Notes under the pieces: model-generated
Databases searched by the model: none
The model's input: only the letters and a program-made list of their open reading frames with translations
What the model was told of the DNA's origin: nothing
Position numbers and translations under genes: made by a program
Assembly (NCBI GenBank): GCA_018239715.1
Contig: JAFEGW010000016.1
Span: 1-64,000 of the forward strand
Direction of reading: 5' to 3'
Source of the DNA: Verrucomicrobiota bacterium
GTDB taxonomy: Bacteria; Chlamydiota; Chlamydiia; Chlamydiales; Rhabdochlamydiaceae
Length of the DNA stretch: 64,000 nt
Shown here: piece after piece, positions 8,365-17,300 of the stretch
Numbering within the stretch: the stretch's first letter is position 1
How the letters are laid out: every line of letters begins with the position of its first letter

Positions 8365-9095
8365 GCCTGTACTTTCGAGAGCAATTCCTGGACGAGTGCC
8401 AGAATGGTCTCTTTTTGCTTGTCTGTCGGCCGAAATCTCCGTTCATTGAAGAGTTCTTCGAGTTTTTTCAAAGCAATGATCGCTTGGTCGCCGAGATCTT
8501 CCCTACGGCCATCACGGTCATCGAGAGGAAATGTCTTGCGGATGAGTTTCAGGACCTCATTTTTAGTTTCGCCGTTGTAGCTTTTTAAGATCTCTTCTTT
8601 TTTTTCAAAAGGGGCGTCGCGGCTGGCCAGCGTATAGACGGCTTGGCGGGGCATTTCATCGAGTTTGGGGTGGAGTTTGGGAGAGAGCTGAAGATAGAAC
8701 TCGTAATATTGCAAAAAATTATAGGGAGTTTGACGGTTGCCGTAGGTGTTGACCAGCCAGGCAGAGAAAGCCCCGTCTCGGTATTTTTTTAAAATGTTTT
8801 GGGCTTTTTGAATCCGCTCTCCATGTAAAATGGCCGCTTGATTGTTAATGGCCTTGATTTCAGAAGTCAGGCTCGAGAGATGTTGGAGATCGTCGTCGAT
8901 CTGGTACTGAGATTCGCTTTTATAGTTGTGAAGAAGAGCTTCGAGATCTTCTTTTTCTTGAGGAGAAAGAGGGCTGACTTTAAAAACCCCTGAAAAGCTC
9001 GAGAGGTTTCCTTTGGAAGAAATCTCGGCGAGTTCGGTCATTTTCGTGAATTTTTGCTTGAGGCGGTTAAAAAGAAGGTCGTTTACTTTCGACAT
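8361..9095 (-). CDS. pGP6-D-like chromosomal protein (CT583 type)
   Basis: A 244-residue soluble, charged protein matching the family of the chlamydial virulence-plasmid protein pGP6-D and its chromosomal relative, as I recall it. Recognisable stretches are the central LKKYRDGAFSAWLVNTYGNR and PYNFLQYYEFY. The biochemical role is not established. It overlaps the upstream parA stop by 13 bases and has AAGGGG before its ATG, so it is the last gene of thrS-parA-this gene. The pairing copies the order of the ParA and pGP6-D genes on the chlamydial plasmid. Confidence 0.82.
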   Translation of the reverse strand: MSKVNDLLFNRLKQKFTKMTELAEISSKGNLSSFSGVFKVSPLSPQEKEDLEALLHNYKSESQYQIDDDLQHLSSLTSEIKAINNQAAILHGERIQKAQNILKKYRDGAFSAWLVNTYGNRQTPYNFLQYYEFYLQLSPKLHPKLDEMPRQAVYTLASRDAPFEKKEEILKSYNGETKNEVLKLIRKTFPLDDRDGRREDLGDQAIIALKKLEELFNERRFRPTDKQKETILALVQELLSKVQA

Positions 9096-9862
9096 GCAGT
9101 TCCCCTTAAACGTTTGAGAAGTTCTTTAGCTAAAGAAGAATAATCTTCTGCTGCGCGAGAGTCGGGAGAGGTGTCGAAGATCGGTTTGCCATAGATGGAA
9201 GCTTCGGAGATCGATATATCCCGGCGGACTTTAGATTTTAAAATTTTGCCGGGGAAGGTTTCTTCAATAACATTGAGGAACGCCGTGTTGCTTTTGCCGC
9301 GAGGATTCCAGAACGAAAGGAGGACGCCCAGAACATTGAGATCGTGGCGGGAGGAAATGCTTTCCATGAACTGGGATAGCCGCTGGAGCCCTTTCACACT
9401 ATAAAATTCGGGTGTTGCAGCCACAAGGGCATATTCGGAGGCAATTAAGGCCGATTCTGTCAGCCAGCATAGAGAAGGAGGCGTATCGATTAAAATCGTA
9501 TCGTACTGTTTCAGGAGTGGTTTTAAGAGCTCGCGGAGCCTCTCATGGGAATAGCGGTCGGCAGCGAGAGCTTCGGTCACTTCCACCCTTTCAAGCCAGG
9601 TATCGGCAGGGATGAGCGACAAACGGGGATGGGAAGTGGGTAAAATTACTTCCGTGATCTTCTTTTTTCCCTGCAGCACGGAGGCCAAGCTGTCATGGGC
9701 ATCGGGGTCGTAGCCAAGACCGGTGGTAAGATTGGCCTGGGCATCAAAATCAATCAAAAGTACTTTTTGATGATGGAATTTAGCGAGGGCAGCTCCTAAA
9801 TTTAAAGAGGTGGAAGTTTTTGCAGTTCCGCCTTTAAAGCTACTGATGGTGATCGTGGGCAT
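9083..9862 (-). CDS. ParA/Soj-family ATPase (CT582 type)
   Basis: A partition-type ATPase of 259 residues. The deviant Walker A is SFKGGTAKTS, Walker A' is VLLIDFDAQANLT, and Walker B is TILIDTPPSL. ParA proteins bind DNA when ATP-bound and move plasmids or chromosomal origins. No ParB gene is seen in the window; instead a pGP6-D-like gene follows. The start is set at the ATG at 9862, after CGGAG; the frame begins six codons earlier at a TTG. It overlaps the end of thrS by 23 bases, so expression is tied to thrS. Confidence 0.9.
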   Translation of the reverse strand: MPTITISSFKGGTAKTSTSLNLGAALAKFHHQKVLLIDFDAQANLTTGLGYDPDAHDSLASVLQGKKKITEVILPTSHPRLSLIPADTWLERVEVTEALAADRYSHERLRELLKPLLKQYDTILIDTPPSLCWLTESALIASEYALVAATPEFYSVKGLQRLSQFMESISSRHDLNVLGVLLSFWNPRGKSNTAFLNVIEETFPGKILKSKVRRDISISEASIYGKPIFDTSPDSRAAEDYSSLAKELLKRLRGTACRK

Positions 9863-11768
9863 GTGCGAACTCCGATTCAAGAGATTTATTTTCCATCTCT
9901 TTATGCAGGGCGTTTAAGAAAGTCGCGAGATCGATTTCTCCATGAACCACATTATCGCGTGTACGCAAACTGATCGTTTGATTCTCCACCTCTTTGTCAC
10001 CGACGGTGAGCATATAGTTGATCTGGAGAAGCTGCGCATTGCGGATTTTTTTATTCACCGATTCACTCGTACCATCGACATCGCAGATAAATCCTGCTTT
10101 CTTAATTTCCTTCATTAGATGATGGGCGTATTCGCTATGACGATCTGCCACGGTGATCACGCGGATGGGAAGAGGACTGATCCAGAGAGGAAACTTCCCG
10201 GCAAAATGCTCAATCAAAATGCCGAAAAATCTCTCGATCGATCCAAAAATAGCGCGATGCAGCATGACAGGTCGCTTGAGCGATCCGTCCTTATCCATAT
10301 ATTCGAGTCCGAATTTTTCGGGAAGAGCCATATCGAGCTGGACGGTTCCGCACTGCCATGATCTTCCTAAAGCGTCTTGAATATGGATATCGATCTTAGG
10401 ACCATAGAATGCGCCATCCCCTTCATTAACGCGGAACGGCTCTCCCCACTCTTCTAAAGCATCTTTGAGGCCTGCAGTTGCAATCGCCCAGTCTTCATCC
10501 GTGCCAATGCTTTTTTCGGGCCGAGTGGAAAGTTCCATGCGGTAAGGAAGACCGAAAGTGTCATAGATTTCTTCTGTAAAAGCTAGAATGCCTAAAATTT
10601 CTGATTTAATATCGGAGGGCTGCATGAATAAATGGGCGTCGTCTTGATGGAAACCGCGAACGCGCATCAATCCAGACAAAGCGCCTGAAGCCTCATAGCG
10701 ATGAACATGCCCAATTTCAGCTACGCGATAAGGCAGCTCACGGTAGCTATGTGTCTGTGATTTATAATATAACATACAACCCGGACAGCTCATAGGCTTC
10801 AGAGCAAATCCTCGTTTTTCTACCTCTAACCAGTACATATTATCGCGGTAATGGTCCCAATGGCCGGATATTTTCCAAAGATCTTGTGTGCAAAGCAGAG
10901 GGGTTTTGATTTCGACGTATCCCCATTTTTGAAGAAGTGAGCGTAAAAATTCGACCAGCCGGTTCCAAATGATCATTCCTTTGGGATGAATGAATGGAAT
11001 GCCGGGAGCTTCTTCTTTCAGAGAGAAAAGATCGAGTTTGGGGCCTAAAATTTTATGATCTCGCTTTTTAGCCTCTTCCAGGAAGGTGAGATAATCTTTT
11101 AATAATTTTCTATCCGGGAAAGAGGTCGCATAAATGCGAGTGATCATCTCGCGGCTGGGGTCGCCTTTCCAGTAGGCCCCGGAGGTTTTGAGCACTTTAA
11201 AGGCTTTGATTTTACCGAGATTGTTTAAATGGGGGCCGCGGCAAAGGTCAAAAAACTCGCCTTGTTCATAACCGGTAATTGGACCCTCTTCAAAGCCTTC
11301 GATCAGCTCAACTTTGTAGGGGTTTGTTTGGAATTGGGCAATCGCTTCTTTTTTATTTTTAAAGAGATGTCTTTTAACCTGATAGTTCTCATCGATGATT
11401 TTTTTGACTTCTTCTTCGATCCTTGGAAAGTCCTCATCGGAGATTGTGACATTGGCAAAGTCGTAATAAAAACCATTTTCGATCGGAGGCCCAATGGTAG
11501 GCTTAGCTTGGGGAAAAAGCCGTAAGATAGCCTGGGCCAGCACGTGAGCGGAGGTGTGCCAAAAGACCTCTTTTCCTTGGGGATCATCAAACGAAAGAAA
11601 TTTAATTTTATCCCCATCCTTCAACTCGTGTTGAAGGTCGAAGGCGCTTCCGTTAATCTCGACTGCCAGAGCTTCATGGGGAGCTCTTAAGTTCAACTTA
11701 TCGGCGAGTTCTTTAGCGGAGCATTTCTCAGAAAGCTCCATCGATTGATCATTGACTTGTATTTTCAT
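9840..11768 (-). CDS. thrS: Threonyl-tRNA synthetase
   Basis: Charges tRNA-Thr. At 642 residues it has the full family length. In order: an N-terminal TGS domain (residues 1-60), the second editing-type domain with HTSAHVLAQA, the class II catalytic core (MSCPGCM, RYEASGALSGLMRVRGFHQDDAHLF, MLHRAIFGSIERF) carrying the zinc ligands Cys and two His, and a C-terminal anticodon-binding domain. It leads the minus-strand operon with parA and the pGP6-D-like gene. Its ATG is only 22 bases from the divergent start of the next gene, so the two promoters must overlap coding sequence. Confidence 0.97.
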   Translation of the reverse strand: MKIQVNDQSMELSEKCSAKELADKLNLRAPHEALAVEINGSAFDLQHELKDGDKIKFLSFDDPQGKEVFWHTSAHVLAQAILRLFPQAKPTIGPPIENGFYYDFANVTISDEDFPRIEEEVKKIIDENYQVKRHLFKNKKEAIAQFQTNPYKVELIEGFEEGPITGYEQGEFFDLCRGPHLNNLGKIKAFKVLKTSGAYWKGDPSREMITRIYATSFPDRKLLKDYLTFLEEAKKRDHKILGPKLDLFSLKEEAPGIPFIHPKGMIIWNRLVEFLRSLLQKWGYVEIKTPLLCTQDLWKISGHWDHYRDNMYWLEVEKRGFALKPMSCPGCMLYYKSQTHSYRELPYRVAEIGHVHRYEASGALSGLMRVRGFHQDDAHLFMQPSDIKSEILGILAFTEEIYDTFGLPYRMELSTRPEKSIGTDEDWAIATAGLKDALEEWGEPFRVNEGDGAFYGPKIDIHIQDALGRSWQCGTVQLDMALPEKFGLEYMDKDGSLKRPVMLHRAIFGSIERFFGILIEHFAGKFPLWISPLPIRVITVADRHSEYAHHLMKEIKKAGFICDVDGTSESVNKKIRNAQLLQINYMLTVGDKEVENQTISLRTRDNVVHGEIDLATFLNALHKEMENKSLESEFAHAHDHHQ

Positions 11769-11790
11769 AAATGGAAATCATTCTAAATGA

Positions 11791-14202
11791 ATGGCCAAAA
11801 AAACCGAAGAAATTCCGCTTGTCCCCTCTTTGCGCCTCTCTTCAGAAGCCATGGATCGATCGGGGATTCAAGATTCTTATTGCTACAGGGCTGTGAGTCT
11901 AGCCCGGGCTCTTTCCTATCTTCTTGTCGATGACAAAGGGCATTTTCATCTCTGGGAGGGGACGCTTTCCCATTTTTATACCCCCTTAGGAACTTCCGAC
12001 GGAACCATCCATGCTCATCAATCGAATTTTTTAAGAAGATGGAATAGAGATCGGGAGTTTATAAAAAAATTTCGCAAGTTTTCTCTCCCTCTATGCCATA
12101 AGAAAACCGAAGAAATGGTCCGGGCCACTCTTTTGATCCCTGCGGCAACTTCTTTAACGGATGCCGATGTGCGCCGTGCAGCGGTGTGTGCCTGCCTCAC
12201 CCCTCTTCGGCAAAGTGTGGGATCTTGTTTTGCCACAGCGCCTGCGATTTTAGTGCAATGCAGTCATCTTGAGCTTTTGATCGACGACCTCTATGAGCTC
12301 CTGACAGCAGGCCGTTTGCGGCGTGTTGTTGAAGGGATTCAATATACCGTTCCCTTTAGCTTAAGTTTTGGCGTGGGTGATTTGAGAAAAGTGATCAACC
12401 CTTCTTTGGAGTTTTGGGCATCCCCGGGACTTATTGCGGCCTTAGAGACCGCTCAGCTCATCCCTCGGGAAGAATCTTTTGAACAAAAAATCAGCCGTGC
12501 CCGCGATATTCTTTTGCCTCTTTACCGTTCTTGCATGACAGTGGAGCAACTGATTAAGAAAGCGACTTCAAAGCAGGATCAGGCTTTACTTTCTTTCAAA
12601 AGCGTCGCAGATAACGCCCTGCTCAAAGCCTGGGAATTTACCCTGGCTTCCTTTTGCGATATCAAGATGGAATTTTCCAAATGGAACTTGAGCTGGAGTT
12701 TAGGATTGAACCCTCAGGAGGCCGGAGGCATTGGCGAAGCCCTGTATGAAGAGCTCAATACGAAGCTCCAAGAAGCGAACAAAAAAATAGATGAATACCA
12801 TCAGGCTGTGATTGAGGCCTTCGATCAACTCAAGGCAGTAGATAGTCTATTGAATCAAGCTTCCACAGAGGCTGAGATGCGTCGCTTCCGTGCGGAAGGG
12901 CAAGCCCGCCTGCATCATCTGAGGGTTTGTGAAGAATTGCGGGATGAGTTCCAACAGAAAGCTAAAATTTACGCCCATTTTTTTAATTTTTTGATCCGGC
13001 AGTATACGACAAAATTCCAAGAATATTTCCAGGAGATCTACGATCCCGAAATGCCTGAGCTTTCCGCGAGCTTTTACGAGGATCGGATGGCAGGCTTTCG
13101 GCTTGTTTATAAGCATGGTCGGAGCGACAGCTTTCTTTGGACGCTTATTCATGACCCGGAGCAATTTGTGAAGGCTCTGGTCGATTTTTTTACTATTACA
13201 GAAAATGCCATCATTCATGCCTGTAAAACGGCTGTGGAGAAAAAAATTGTGGAAGAGACGACCACCTCCATCCTTCAGCATGTTCAGTCCGAACGGTTCC
13301 TGAAGTCTGCGATGGCGCGCGCAGGCGCCTCTGCACGGCTTCCCTGGTCTTATCTTTCGGGCGGAACCATGGATCAGCTCATTCCGATCTATTTTCGATC
13401 CTTTTCCCCTCTCGTCAAAGAGAGCCGCGAAGTTCACGATGAACTTGATCTGTTCATTTTTCTGCTCGAGACTTTAAAAGCTCTTCCTCCCAAGGTCACG
13501 CAGAAATTTTTAGACGATCCTTCCCAGGGTCTTTTGATCGAATCTCCTACCCATGCTTTTGCTATACTCCCTGCTCTTTTTAAAGAAGGTTGGCTCGATC
13601 AAGGTTTTACTTATACCTGGATCCGCGATCGCTTTTTACTTCCAGCAAAAGAGTTTTATCATGGGATAAAACTCTCTTCCGAAGAGCAGCGTGAGCTGAT
13701 GCGCCGGCTTTCTATCGAAGGAGAGTTGTTTTCTTCTGCATCTATTGAAATGTTTAGTGCACAGTGCTCTAAAATTCCTGAACATGAACTGGCCGCTTTT
13801 CTCTATAGGACATTGCCGCTTATCCCTGCTTCTCAAAGTAAAGCAGTTTTACAAAAACTCTCGGGAGTTGAAGATATCATTTTGCCTTCTTCGATGCCCG
13901 AGTTCTTTTCTTCTCAAGAAATTCAACTGCTCGCTAAAGCTCAGATCTCATCAGATATCGATCGGCATCTGAAAGTAGCTGACCGTGCGCGGGAACTGAA
14001 ACTTGCACCGCCGGCCTGTCTTTTTGCCGATACCAATTGGTCTCAAGGGTATTTTGCCTTTGTCGTTAACCCGATTTCCTTGAATCTAGAAATCTGGAAA
14101 ACCGACGCAGCAGGCACTCTCAGCGCTCCACTTCCTCTCATCAAAACATGGTTAGGGAAAGGCAAACAGTTCGTCTGGCATATTTACGGGCAGATCCCAT
14201 GA
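11791..14202 (+). CDS. Large protein with papain-like cysteine-protease motifs, 803 aa
   Basis: A long soluble protein without a signal peptide or membrane segment. I do not recognise a named family, but three papain-type signatures occur in the correct order: LRQSVGSCFATAPA (C146, with a glutamine five residues before it, as in Q-x-x-x-x-C-x-F/W-A), PTHAFAIL (H588) and ADTNWSQGYFAF (N749). The distances are far larger than in papain, which would require big insertions, including a helical, coiled-coil-like stretch around residues 330-390. It could be a protease or transglutaminase-like enzyme, or the motifs may be coincidental. There is no obvious ribosome-binding site before the ATG at 11791. 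Confidence 0.75.
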   Translation: MAKKTEEIPLVPSLRLSSEAMDRSGIQDSYCYRAVSLARALSYLLVDDKGHFHLWEGTLSHFYTPLGTSDGTIHAHQSNFLRRWNRDREFIKKFRKFSLPLCHKKTEEMVRATLLIPAATSLTDADVRRAAVCACLTPLRQSVGSCFATAPAILVQCSHLELLIDDLYELLTAGRLRRVVEGIQYTVPFSLSFGVGDLRKVINPSLEFWASPGLIAALETAQLIPREESFEQKISRARDILLPLYRSCMTVEQLIKKATSKQDQALLSFKSVADNALLKAWEFTLASFCDIKMEFSKWNLSWSLGLNPQEAGGIGEALYEELNTKLQEANKKIDEYHQAVIEAFDQLKAVDSLLNQASTEAEMRRFRAEGQARLHHLRVCEELRDEFQQKAKIYAHFFNFLIRQYTTKFQEYFQEIYDPEMPELSASFYEDRMAGFRLVYKHGRSDSFLWTLIHDPEQFVKALVDFFTITENAIIHACKTAVEKKIVEETTTSILQHVQSERFLKSAMARAGASARLPWSYLSGGTMDQLIPIYFRSFSPLVKESREVHDELDLFIFLLETLKALPPKVTQKFLDDPSQGLLIESPTHAFAILPALFKEGWLDQGFTYTWIRDRFLLPAKEFYHGIKLSSEEQRELMRRLSIEGELFSSASIEMFSAQCSKIPEHELAAFLYRTLPLIPASQSKAVLQKLSGVEDIILPSSMPEFFSSQEIQLLAKAQISSDIDRHLKVADRARELKLAPPACLFADTNWSQGYFAFVVNPISLNLEIWKTDAAGTLSAPLPLIKTWLGKGKQFVWHIYGQIP

Positions 14203-14263
14203 TAAAGAGCTATATAGGACGAGTTCTGAAACTTTTAGTGCCTTTTTTTTCTCTACATCAGGT

Positions 14264-14755
14264 TTGTATACGGCGGAGGTTAGAGCCTTATGTGAAGATA
14301 CTGCTTTGGTAAGGGAAAAATTGCTTAAAATGAATGCTATCGATAAAGGCCCTTACGCCTTTATGGATCATATCTATGTCGATTCACAAGATAGAGATTT
14401 AAATAAGGGATTTTTCCGGATCCGCACGTATCAAATGACCCAGTGGGATCAAAAAAGGATGCAAGTGGTTCATAAAATATCTGGATTCCAAATGGAGTGC
14501 GATACATGGGAAGAAGCCTTAAGACCGATTTTTTCCCAATATGAAAAAAAATTCTCTTTCGCTCGACAAGGAAGAGAGTATTTTTTAGGGGAAATCAGGA
14601 TTTATGTTGAAGAGATAGAAGGTATGCCCGCTTCCATCGAAATTATAGCTGGAAATAACGAGGAAATTTTTGATCTTTTCAAAAAATTGGGGACAAAGGA
14701 GATTATCAAAAGATCTGTACCCCAATACCTAGAGTCATCAGGTGCCTTCAAATAA
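14264..14755 (+). CDS. CYTH-like domain protein (adenylyl cyclase IV / triphosphatase fold), 163 aa
   Basis: The pattern fits a small CYTH domain: an N-terminal strand YTAEVRAL in place of ExExK, DHIYVDSQDRDL followed by GFFRIRTYQ, a lysine strand (VVHKISG), and an acidic ending (YVEEIEGMPASIEI). CYTH enzymes act on triphosphates such as ATP, thiamine triphosphate or inorganic triphosphate in a barrel lined by charged residues. Several canonical charged positions are weak here, so activity is uncertain. Translation appears to begin at a TTG at 14264, since the first ATG would remove the first strand. Confidence 0.6.
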   Translation: MYTAEVRALCEDTALVREKLLKMNAIDKGPYAFMDHIYVDSQDRDLNKGFFRIRTYQMTQWDQKRMQVVHKISGFQMECDTWEEALRPIFSQYEKKFSFARQGREYFLGEIRIYVEEIEGMPASIEIIAGNNEEIFDLFKKLGTKEIIKRSVPQYLESSGAFK

Positions 14756-14805
14756 GATTTGAATTTTGCGTCTCATGCTTTTAAGATGTTTCCTTGAGGT
14801 TCAAG

Positions 14806-15579
14806 ATGCAAGCTCGATTTTTGGGAATATTTTTACTGATTCATTCGGCAATCTTTGCTCTCTATATGGGAAATCCCGCCGAACCGGAAATTATCGATGC
14901 GGGATTGTTCATCCCCCAGGATGCTAGCTTCAGCGTGAAAGTGGGCTATCAAGGCGATCGTGTCTTTGATCGTTTACTCCATGCTTATGCCGGGTCTCAT
15001 GCGAGGGTTGATCGTTTCGAGATGCTGACGGACCAGGGTGTCATCACCCTCAATTATCTCGACCGTTTTGAGCTTTACGGGACCGTAGGCTCGATGAGGA
15101 GTTGCTTTTGGTTTCGTCCCCATGTAGATAAGAAGAGACGAGAATTTGAAACGAATAACAGAGCTACGGGGAGCATAGGAGCCAGACTTTTACTCGCTCA
15201 GTGGGGAAATACAGGAATCGGTCTTGATGGCAAGATTCAATACGGAAAGCCTGGCATCCGCTGGGTTGCTGTGAATGGAGTCTCGCATACTTCCAGCGCA
15301 CATCTGACTTATCGGGAATGGCAGGGTTCCTTGGGTGTATATCATACGATCGATCTTTTCACGCCTTATCTGGGGGTCAAGTACTCGAATGTCCACGCCG
15401 ATGTGCAGGGGCTTTCAAAGAGTGCCTATCCTCATAAGCATTTTAAAATGTCCAATCGGTGCCGTTTTGGGATGGCTGTTGGATGTTCTGTGTCTCAAGG
15501 GAAGAAAGTGGATCTGAATCTCGAAGTCCAGCTGATCGATGAACAGGCTTTGACTTGGGGTGGAAATATCAAATTTTAG
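14806..15579 (+). CDS. Chlamydial MOMP/OmpA-like outer-membrane protein, 257 aa
   Basis: It starts with a signal peptide (QARFLGIFLLIHSAIFA) and then MGNPAEPEIIDAGLF, close to the N-terminus of the chlamydial major outer-membrane porin family. The remainder alternates polar and aromatic residues as in a beta-barrel and ends in phenylalanine (GGNIKF), as expected for BAM-inserted proteins. It is shorter than true MOMP (about 390 residues) and has few cysteines. The ATG at 14806 is chosen because GAGG lies a few bases upstream; the frame opens four codons earlier at a TTG. Confidence 0.78.
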   Translation: MQARFLGIFLLIHSAIFALYMGNPAEPEIIDAGLFIPQDASFSVKVGYQGDRVFDRLLHAYAGSHARVDRFEMLTDQGVITLNYLDRFELYGTVGSMRSCFWFRPHVDKKRREFETNNRATGSIGARLLLAQWGNTGIGLDGKIQYGKPGIRWVAVNGVSHTSSAHLTYREWQGSLGVYHTIDLFTPYLGVKYSNVHADVQGLSKSAYPHKHFKMSNRCRFGMAVGCSVSQGKKVDLNLEVQLIDEQALTWGGNIKF

Positions 15580-15611
15580 AAAAAAAATAGGCGAGATATT
15601 CCTATCTCGCC
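15580..15611 (-). terminator. Intrinsic terminator of the tiny lysine-rich gene
   Basis: A perfect 9-bp stem, GGCGAGATA at 15590-15598 and TATCTCGCC at 15603-15611, has a four-base loop. On the minus strand it is followed by a run of T (A tract at 15580-15587). It lies about 22 bases past the stop of the tiny minus-strand gene and cannot serve the plus-strand gene, whose transcript would lack a T tract. Confidence 0.85.
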
Positions 15612-15633
15612 CAAGTCTTAGAAAGATCTAAGC

Positions 15634-15699
15634 TTATCTCTTGCGCTTTGCAGAAGATCTTTTTGCTTTCTTAGCTTTTTTTGCTTTTTTCTTTGCCAT
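15634..15699 (-). CDS. Tiny lysine/arginine-rich protein, 21 aa
   Basis: A 21-codon gene made almost only of Lys, Ala, Arg and Ser: it opens MAKKKAKKAKKAKR and ends AKRKR. It is supported by GGAGG placed six bases before the ATG and by a clean intrinsic terminator just downstream. The same frame stays open to 15834, but that upstream part lacks a ribosome-binding site. The composition resembles the AKK repeats of chlamydial histone-like proteins Hc1 and Hc2, so nucleic-acid binding is the natural guess. Annotation pipelines would normally miss a gene this short. Confidence 0.65.
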   Translation of the reverse strand: MAKKKAKKAKKAKRSSAKRKR

Positions 15700-15887
15700 T
15701 CTGTCCTCCATATTTAAAACAGCTCTAACTTCTCCATATCGTTGAAACGATTTTTTAACAAGTAGTCTTGATATTTTTTTTAATATTTCTTTTTTGTGAA
15801 AAAGATTTACGAGGAAAATGAGATCAAAATTCATTCAAAGGAAAAACAGAAAGACCCTCTCTTTGCCAATTAAAAAAATGTGATCCT

Positions 15888-15916
15888 TTGCAAAAAACGG
15901 ATAGCAGCTTTATACT
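15888..15916 (+). promoter_or_regulatory. Strong sigma66/sigma70-type promoter for the barrel gene
   Basis: TTGCAA at 15888-15893 and TATACT at 15911-15916 are separated by exactly 17 bases, about 33 bases before the ATG at 15949, which follows AGGGG. The match and placement are both good. Confidence 0.7.
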
Positions 15917-15948
15917 GGTTCGCTCATAATCTAGAATAGGGGTCCTAT

Positions 15949-17178
15949 ATGAGCTTCTGCCGTCGTTTTGTGCTATTAAGTTCGGCTGTCTTGTTCACGA
16001 GCATGGCTTATGCGCTCGATGATGTGAACGATGAAGATATCCAAGCTTTGCGCGACTGGATCAACTCTAAAAGAATGATCACGGTTCGCGAACTCGGCGG
16101 CCAGCTTTCCATCAGCGGCGAGATTCGTGCAGAAATGCAGGCTAGCAATGCCACGCGCGATGGTGTAGCTGAATATGGAAGAGGCTCCGGCAGACCCAGC
16201 GATGCCTATGACGTGGAATTCAATCTGGGAATCGATTATCGGACGGAGAATACCTGGTCGGCGGCCCGGATTAAATTTGATAACGACGCCGGTATCACGA
16301 CCGAGCACTTTGGCAGTGGGACGACGAATAAGATTAAAGTCGATAAAGCCTACTTTGGCTACCGCCTCATCGATGGAGACCGACATACGATGGACATCGA
16401 AGTCGGGCGTAAAGGGCTGTTCCTGGTTTTTGATTCCAGGGTCCAGTTCCTTTCCAATTTTGACGGTGTAAGCTTTAAAGACAGCTATGCGGTCGATAAA
16501 GTGGGAGATTTCTACTATCAATTGGCCGCGTTCATGGTCAATGAGAAGAAAGATCAGGCCGCTTACGGCACTGAGCTGGGCGTACTGAATGTCGCCAACA
16601 CAGGATTTTATACTAAATACTCTTTGATTGATTGGGACACCAAGGACATTAAGGACGTTCCGGAAGAATTTCACTTTATTATTTCACAGCTCTTGTTGGG
16701 ATATAAATTTATACCTCAACCTTGGGATAAGGTCGTCAACTTCTATTTTGCGGGATTATATAACCATCGTGCGCGTCCTAATGAGATTAGCAATCATAAA
16801 AGAGCCAATTATGGCGGATACCTGGGATTTTCTGTCGGACAGATCAAAAAAGCAGGGGATTGGACTTTTGAAGCCAATTATCAAGTTTTGGCGGCACAAT
16901 GCGTTCCTGCTTTCGATGTTTCAGGTGTGGGAATTGGAAACCGTAAAGACCATTCCTTCTATTACCACATCAATAAAGGGCATGTTCACCGCAATAAAGA
17001 AAGTGATGAAGCCGAAGGAAATGTCAACTACCGGGGCTATAAGCTGGTCTTCCAGTACATGCTCACGAACAACTTGAACATTTTCCAAGAGTGGAGCCAG
17101 TCGATTACTCTAGATGACTCGATTGGGCCTTTCCGGAAGTTTAAGCAGTACGAAGTTGAGCTAATCTACGCTTTCTAA
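15949..17178 (+). CDS. Outer-membrane beta-barrel porin-like protein, 409 aa (CT372-like?)
   Basis: A signal peptide (FVLLSSAVLFTSMAYA) is followed by a short acidic helix, then RELGGQLSISGEIRAEMQ and repeated amphipathic strands with aromatic girdle residues, ending YEVELIYAF. This is the layout of an outer-membrane porin. The opening around ITVRELGGQLSISG recalls the putative chlamydial porin CT372, an assignment from memory. It is preceded by a good promoter and strong ribosome-binding site and appears to be a single-gene unit, suggesting an abundant protein. Confidence 0.78.
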   Translation: MSFCRRFVLLSSAVLFTSMAYALDDVNDEDIQALRDWINSKRMITVRELGGQLSISGEIRAEMQASNATRDGVAEYGRGSGRPSDAYDVEFNLGIDYRTENTWSAARIKFDNDAGITTEHFGSGTTNKIKVDKAYFGYRLIDGDRHTMDIEVGRKGLFLVFDSRVQFLSNFDGVSFKDSYAVDKVGDFYYQLAAFMVNEKKDQAAYGTELGVLNVANTGFYTKYSLIDWDTKDIKDVPEEFHFIISQLLLGYKFIPQPWDKVVNFYFAGLYNHRARPNEISNHKRANYGGYLGFSVGQIKKAGDWTFEANYQVLAAQCVPAFDVSGVGIGNRKDHSFYYHINKGHVHRNKESDEAEGNVNYRGYKLVFQYMLTNNLNIFQEWSQSITLDDSIGPFRKFKQYEVELIYAF

Positions 17179-17249
17179 GCACAACCGGATCATGAAAGTC
17201 TATGATCCGATCTCTAGCAACACTTTGAAAATCAAGTATTTGCAAAAAT

Positions 17250-17267
17250 GATATACTGCAGTATATC
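17250..17267. promoter_or_regulatory. 18-bp perfect palindrome overlapping the promoter, operator candidate
   Basis: GATATACTGCAGTATATC is perfectly self-complementary. It overlaps a promoter candidate made of TTGCAA at 17240-17245 and TATATC at 17262-17267 (16-base spacing), so a bound dimer would block transcription of the ATPase gene. Confidence 0.65.
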
Positions 17268-17282
17268 AAAAATTCAGAAAAT

Positions 17283-17300
17283 GATATATTCAAGTATATC
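17283..17300. promoter_or_regulatory. Second operator half-site pair, directly before the start codon
   Basis: GATATATTCAAGTATATC has the same outer arms (GATATA and TATATC) as the palindrome 33 bases upstream, with a non-palindromic centre. It ends three bases before the ATG at 17304, where a ribosome-binding site would normally be, and no Shine-Dalgarno sequence is present. The spacing is about three helical turns. Confidence 0.6.

Noticed and set aside
15700-15834. N-terminal extension of the tiny lysine-rich frame
   Set aside because: The frame is open but has no ribosome-binding site at its first ATG, and its composition differs from the lysine-rich part.
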